The notes under the pieces: model-generated
What the model saw: only the letters and a program-made list of their open reading frames with translations
The model's database searches: none
Told to the model about the DNA's origin: nothing
Position numbers and translations under genes: made by a program
Assembly (NCBI GenBank): GCA_002309305.1
Contig: DBWR01000046.1
Location: 12,609-46,792, forward strand
Direction of reading: 5' to 3'
Source of the DNA: Treponema sp. UBA1233
GTDB lineage: Bacteria > Spirochaetota > Spirochaetia > Treponematales > Treponemataceae
Length of the DNA: 34,184 nt
Shown: positions 31,137 through 34,184 of the stretch, in pieces
How the letters are laid out: each line of letters begins with the position of its first letter
Position numbering within the stretch: position 1 is the first letter of the stretch

Positions 31137-32738
31137 TCCCTCTGAACGCTCTATACATGATTTGACAAAGCTTACGAAAAGTGGATGAGCCCTGTTTGGC
31201 CTGCTCTTGAACTCCGGATGGAACTGAACTCCGGCATAAAAGGTTTTCCTGTCGTGGACTTCAACTGCCTCCACAAGGCTTTCATCTGGAGATACGCCGG
31301 CTATGACCAGGCCTGCTTTGCTTAAGGCATCCCTGTAATCGTTGTTGAACTCATAGCGGTGACGGTGCCTTTCATCTATCCTGTCTGTTCCGTAAGAATC
31401 GTAAAGGATTGTTCCTTTCTTGACCACACAAGGGTAGGAGCCAAGACGCATTGTTCCGCCTTTTTTAACGTTCTTTTGATTTTCCATCAGGTCTATCACG
31501 CAGTTTTTGCCTTCCTCGTCAAATTCCCTGGAGGAAGCATCTTTTAGCCCAAGCACGTTTCTGGCATATTCAATTACAAGAATCTGCATACCCAGACAGA
31601 TGCCGAAATAGGGTATCTCATGTTCACGTGCATAGCGGCATGTGCTTATCATTCCCTCCGTACCGCGCATTCCAAATCCACCCGGCAGGATGATTCCCGC
31701 ACAGTCGTCAAAGATTTCCGGGGCGTTTTCTTCGCTTACGGTATCGCTGTCCACCCACTTGATTTTGATTTTCTTTCCCACGACAAAACTCGCATGGTTC
31801 AGGGATTCAACTATGGAAATGTATGAGTCGTGCAGCTGTACGTATTTTCCAACGAGTGCAATTTGAATTTCACCCTGGCGCCTGTAGATTTTTTCCACCA
31901 TAGCTTCCCAATCATCCATCTTGCAGACCGTATCCTTTATGTCAAGCTCGCGGCACACTACATCGTCCATTTTCTGGCTGTGCAGCATAAGGGGAACTTC
32001 GTACAGGTCGTTAAGTGTTGTGTTCTGGATTACGCAGTCCGGGCTTACGTTGCAGAAGAGGGAGATTTTTTGACGTATGGATTCCGGTATTTCCCTGTCG
32101 CTTCGGGTGACGATGATGTCCGGATGGATTCCTAGCCCCTGCAGTTCGCGTACAGAGTGCTGTGTAGGCTTGGATTTATATTCGTCTGAACCGCCGATGT
32201 AGGGTACTAGACATACGTGGATGAAAAGACAGTTTCTGCGGCCAACTTCCAGTGCGAGCTGCCTTATCGCTTCCAGGAATGGCTGGCTTTCTATGTCTCC
32301 AGTGGTTCCTCCGACTTCGATTATGCCTATGTCGGCTTTGGATTCTTCCATGTTCTTTAATATGAATGACTTGATTTCGTTTGTGACGTGCGGAATGATT
32401 TGAACCGTTTCGCCCAGATATTCTCCGTTCCTTTCCTTTTGAAGGACAGTCCAGTATACCCGTCCGCTTGTGAGGTTTGAATGGGATGTAAGCTTTTCGT
32501 CGATGAACCTCTCGTAATGCCCGAGGTCAAGGTCGGTTTCTGTGCCGCCTTCCGTGACGAAAACTTCTCCGTGCTGGTATGGACTCATTGTTCCCGGGTC
32601 CACGTTCATGTACGGATCCAGCTTTTGCGATGTGACGGTAAGACCCCTGTTCTTCAGGAGCCTTCCCAAGCTTGCCGCTGTTATTCCTTTTCCAAGACCA
32701 GAAACAACACCACCGGTAACAAAAATAAATTTACCCAT
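31131..32738 (-). CDS. pyrG: CTP synthase
   Basis: Converts UTP to CTP using ATP and glutamine, in the cytoplasm as a tetramer. The 535-residue protein opens MGKFIFVTGGVVSGLGKGIT, the ATP-binding synthase motif, followed by KLDPYMNVDPGTMSPYQHGE and IGEVGG-type UTP/CTP contacts (IIEVGGTTGDIES). The glutaminase domain has GICLGMQ (Cys381) and VQFHPEFKSRP (His and Glu). The start ATG at 32738 has AAGGGG upstream; an in-frame ATG further upstream would run through the leader hairpin. A strong intrinsic terminator lies 12 bases before the start, so expression probably depends on read-through. The 3' end overlaps the GNAT gene by 6 bases. Confidence 0.96.
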   Translation of the reverse strand: MGKFIFVTGGVVSGLGKGITAASLGRLLKNRGLTVTSQKLDPYMNVDPGTMSPYQHGEVFVTEGGTETDLDLGHYERFIDEKLTSHSNLTSGRVYWTVLQKERNGEYLGETVQIIPHVTNEIKSFILKNMEESKADIGIIEVGGTTGDIESQPFLEAIRQLALEVGRRNCLFIHVCLVPYIGGSDEYKSKPTQHSVRELQGLGIHPDIIVTRSDREIPESIRQKISLFCNVSPDCVIQNTTLNDLYEVPLMLHSQKMDDVVCRELDIKDTVCKMDDWEAMVEKIYRRQGEIQIALVGKYVQLHDSYISIVESLNHASFVVGKKIKIKWVDSDTVSEENAPEIFDDCAGIILPGGFGMRGTEGMISTCRYAREHEIPYFGICLGMQILVIEYARNVLGLKDASSREFDEEGKNCVIDLMENQKNVKKGGTMRLGSYPCVVKKGTILYDSYGTDRIDERHRHRYEFNNDYRDALSKAGLVIAGVSPDESLVEAVEVHDRKTFYAGVQFHPEFKSRPNRAHPLFVSFVKSCIERSEGL

Positions 32739-32750
32739 TTTTTTCCCCTT

Positions 32751-32808
32751 AAAAAAAAAAGAGCCCCTGCAGACAACCGAAATTTCTTCCGGCAATCTGC
32801 AGGAGCTC
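32751..32808 (-). terminator. Intrinsic terminator in the pyrG leader (attenuator candidate)
   Basis: On the minus strand the arms 32808-32796 and 32773-32761 form a 13-bp stem with one G-T wobble. Inside it a 3x3 internal loop and a second 6-bp stem close on a GAAA loop. Ten T follow (32760-32751). The pyrG ribosome site begins 3 bases later, so no promoter can fit between the hairpin and the gene. It may also end the upstream membrane-protein transcript. Confidence 0.9.
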
Positions 32809-32826
32809 CTTTGCTTCTGGATTTAT

Positions 32827-32855
32827 ATAATACCGATTTTGTTAAAAAAAGTAAA
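32827..32855 (-). promoter_or_regulatory. Candidate pyrG promoter upstream of the leader hairpin
   Basis: On the minus strand TTTACT (32855-32850), 17 bases, TATTAT (32832-32827). The start point is expected at about 32820, placing the hairpin 12 bases into the transcript. Confidence 0.55.
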
Positions 32856-32858
32856 GTA

Positions 32859-33512
32859 TCAATCCTTATCTTTAATCAACATGTTTATGATGTTCACAAA
32901 AAGGTAGAATCCAAGTGCTATGGCGGCATAGACTATTGATGCAGTCAGGCAGAAGCCGTCCATGGTGTAGTACCATCTGCTTTCAATTATGGCGGGAATA
33001 GGAATTTGAGCCAATGCGATTATGTAGAACGGAACCGCTATGAAGATTTTTTTCTGTGCCATTTTTGCTGTTCCCAGTGCCGCAAAGAGCGATAGCAAAA
33101 TGAACATTCCAGAGTAGAGAAGGGGCTTGCCGAAATTCATGAATACAGTGGTCTTGTCGGGACTGGAAAGTACTGTATACGGAACCACGACTGCATAAAA
33201 GGCGGCCAGCATGGGACCAAGGGATTCGGCCTTGTAAACCGCATTGTCCCTTGAAAAAATGAGGAAAACGACAAGGCAAATCACAATTGGAAGGACAGTC
33301 TGGGTCAAAAGCAGGTGGATTAGGCTTGCGCTGGTGTCTTCCGTCCAGATGAAGTCAGAAAAAATAAAGAACTTTTTTACCATTGCATAAACAATGCCAA
33401 TGAACAGACCGAATGCAACCGGCGGAATGAATGATTTCCATGAGTATGAATTATTGTTAGTTACCAGAATAAGGAGCAGCAAAGGGATTGCCGCTATTAA
33501 AAACGTATGCAT
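32859..33512 (-). CDS. Polytopic membrane protein, unknown function
   Basis: A 217-residue hydrophobic protein with about seven predicted membrane segments: near residues 2-18, 27-46, 65-85, 97-116, 131-148, 158-175 and 187-208. Conserved-looking polar residues are few (a Trp-Lys-Ser before helix 2 and RWYYTMDG before the last helix), and no transporter or enzyme motif is recognised. I start at ATG 33512 because the in-frame TTG upstream at 33548 is part of a promoter -35 box. The ATG has no ribosome site and lies 7 bases after a -10 box, so a leaderless mRNA is predicted. It stands between fba and pyrG. Confidence 0.7.
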   Translation of the reverse strand: MHTFLIAAIPLLLLILVTNNNSYSWKSFIPPVAFGLFIGIVYAMVKKFFIFSDFIWTEDTSASLIHLLLTQTVLPIVICLVVFLIFSRDNAVYKAESLGPMLAAFYAVVVPYTVLSSPDKTTVFMNFGKPLLYSGMFILLSLFAALGTAKMAQKKIFIAVPFYIIALAQIPIPAIIESRWYYTMDGFCLTASIVYAAIALGFYLFVNIINMLIKDKD

Positions 33513-33519
33513 ACAGAAA

Positions 33520-33548
33520 ATGATAGCATGAAACGTGGTTTTGTTCAA
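33520..33548 (-). promoter_or_regulatory. Promoter for the polytopic membrane protein gene, leaderless type
   Basis: On the minus strand TTGAAC (33548-33543), 17 bases, TATCAT (33525-33520). Seven bases separate the -10 box from the ATG at 33512. It begins directly after the aldolase terminator. Confidence 0.6.
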
Positions 33549-33555
33549 GGTAGAG

Positions 33556-33586
33556 AAAAAAAATCCCCCGGTTTTGCGGCCGGGGG
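33556..33586 (-). terminator. Intrinsic terminator after the aldolase gene
   Basis: On the minus strand the 7-bp GC-rich stem CCCCCGG/CCGGGGG (33586-33580, 33571-33565) has an 8-base loop and runs into A then eight T. It lies 22 bases after the aldolase stop codon. Confidence 0.92.
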
Positions 33587-33608
33587 CTGTGATGACTGCT
33601 TAATTCAA

Positions 33609-34184
33609 TCAGTCAAATGCGTGTCCTGCTGAACCGAAGACGTTGATGTTCTTTTCTGCATACATCTTCTTGAGCTCTTCACGGGCTGGTCCAAGATAGA
33701 GGCGTGGATCAAATACATCAGGCTGTTCTGCAAATACACGGCGGATGGCAGCTGTCATTGCAAGGCGGCCGTCTGAGTCTACGTTGATCTTGCATACTGC
33801 GCTCTTTGCTGCCTGGCGGAGCTGTTCTTCCGGGATACCAACTGAATCCGGGATTTTTCCACCATACTTTTCGATTTCCTTTACATAGTGTGGTGGAACT
33901 GATGAAGAACCGTGCAATACAATCGGGAAACCTGGAAGTTCCTTTTCGATTGCGGCAAGAACGTCAAATGCAAGTGGCGGTGGAACGAGGGTTCCGTCCT
34001 CACGTCTCGTGCACTGTTCTGGTGTGAACTTGCAGCGTCCATGGCTTGTACCGATGGAAATTGCCAGTGAGTCGCATCCAGTCTTGCTTGTAAAGTCGAT
34101 TACTTCCTCTGGCTTTGTATATTTGCTTTCTTCTGCGGCAACGTCGTCTTCAACACCACCAAGAACACCAAGCTCTGCTTCTAC
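33609..34184 (-). CDS. fba: Class II fructose-bisphosphate aldolase, 5' part outside window
   Basis: C-terminal 191 residues of the zinc-dependent glycolytic aldolase, which splits fructose 1,6-bisphosphate to two triose phosphates. The frame is open to the window edge, so the first part, including the first metal histidines, is not seen. Visible blocks are VEAELGVLGGVEDD (catalytic/metal Glu region), SLAISIGTSHGRCKF (His metal ligand), IVLHGSSSVPP (metal His) and INVDSDGRLAMTAAIR, the substrate phosphate site, near the C-terminus. It ends with GSAGHAFD. The sequence is of the longer, DDVAAEE-type subclass. The ATG at 33917 is internal. Confidence 0.95.
   Translation of the reverse strand, partial: VEAELGVLGGVEDDVAAEESKYTKPEEVIDFTSKTGCDSLAISIGTSHGRCKFTPEQCTRREDGTLVPPPLAFDVLAAIEKELPGFPIVLHGSSSVPPHYVKEIEKYGGKIPDSVGIPEEQLRQAAKSAVCKINVDSDGRLAMTAAIRRVFAEQPDVFDPRLYLGPAREELKKMYAEKNINVFGSAGHAFD

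Noticed and set aside
32739..32795. Upstream start for pyrG adding 19 residues.
   Set aside because: It lies within the leader hairpin, and the family start MGKFIFVTGG is at 32738 with AAGGGG ahead of it.
32761..32826. Classic GGG-start, poly-G reiterative attenuation for pyrG as in Bacillus.
   Set aside because: No GGG run lies where transcription should start; the predicted 5' region is TCCAGAAG. Attenuation is kept as a finding without this mechanism.
1..34184. tRNA or rRNA genes, CRISPR arrays, insertion sequences or prophage.
   Set aside because: Intergenic spaces are short and account for promoters and terminators. I found no cloverleaf, spaced direct repeats, transposase or integrase.

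Overview
The window reads as a continuous piece of a bacterial chromosome, most likely from a Treponema-group spirochaete. This is inference from the gene mix: a chemoreceptor, a CHASE2 adenylate cyclase, lax-lipobox lipoproteins, a eukaryotic-type NADP isocitrate dehydrogenase, a class II aldolase and several lineage-restricted membrane proteins. Coding density is high and no gene-free gap exceeds about 160 bases. I see no tRNA, rRNA, CRISPR array, insertion sequence, integrase or phage gene. The layout is housekeeping and conserved-hypothetical rather than a genomic island. The first and last genes are cut by the window edges.

Layout. 1-3.2 kb: the 3' part of a sugar-importer ATPase, its terminator, and a sialate O-acetylesterase-like enzyme. 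3.2-8.4 kb: an RNase II-family protein, a four-helix membrane protein and a large membrane-anchored protein with a repeat-rich C-terminus, probably one operon. 8.4-10.7 kb: a chemoreceptor with promoter and terminator. 10.7-13.1 kb: a metallo-hydrolase plus pentapeptide-repeat pair, divergent from a zinc-ribbon plus glutamate racemase pair. 13.1-15.8 kb: the acetolactate synthase small subunit, a small unknown gene, and a lipoprotein carrying HEXXH. 15.8-19.6 kb: a DAHP synthase-prephenate dehydratase fusion, divergent from a GGDEF-EAL protein. 19.7-23.1 kb: an SH3-like secreted protein, an M48 lipoprotein and a CHASE2-adenylate cyclase in one operon. 23.1-26.4 kb: an acyl-CoA synthetase, a membrane-tethered PD-(D/E)XK protein and a DUF368 lipid-carrier transporter. 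26.4-30 kb: a leftward run of DnaJ-domain protein, map, a membrane protein and icd. 30.1-34.2 kb: a small secreted protein, a GNAT acetyltransferase, pyrG, a membrane protein and the 3' part of class II aldolase.

The most interesting signals are regulatory. (1) A 13-bp-stem intrinsic terminator with a 10-base U tract sits only 12 bases before the pyrG start codon, downstream of the only promoter-like sequence I can find. All transcription into CTP synthase must read through it, which suggests attenuation control. (2) Six genes have sigma70-like boxes ending only 6-7 bases before an ATG that has no usable Shine-Dalgarno, so their mRNAs are predicted to be leaderless. Four of these form two divergent pairs whose -35/-10 boxes interleave on opposite strands. 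(3) The SH3 / M48 / CHASE2-cyclase operon could couple an envelope event to cAMP. (4) GNAT and pyrG share a single CTATAG hexamer as both stop codons. All functions are assigned from motifs read by eye; no database search was run.
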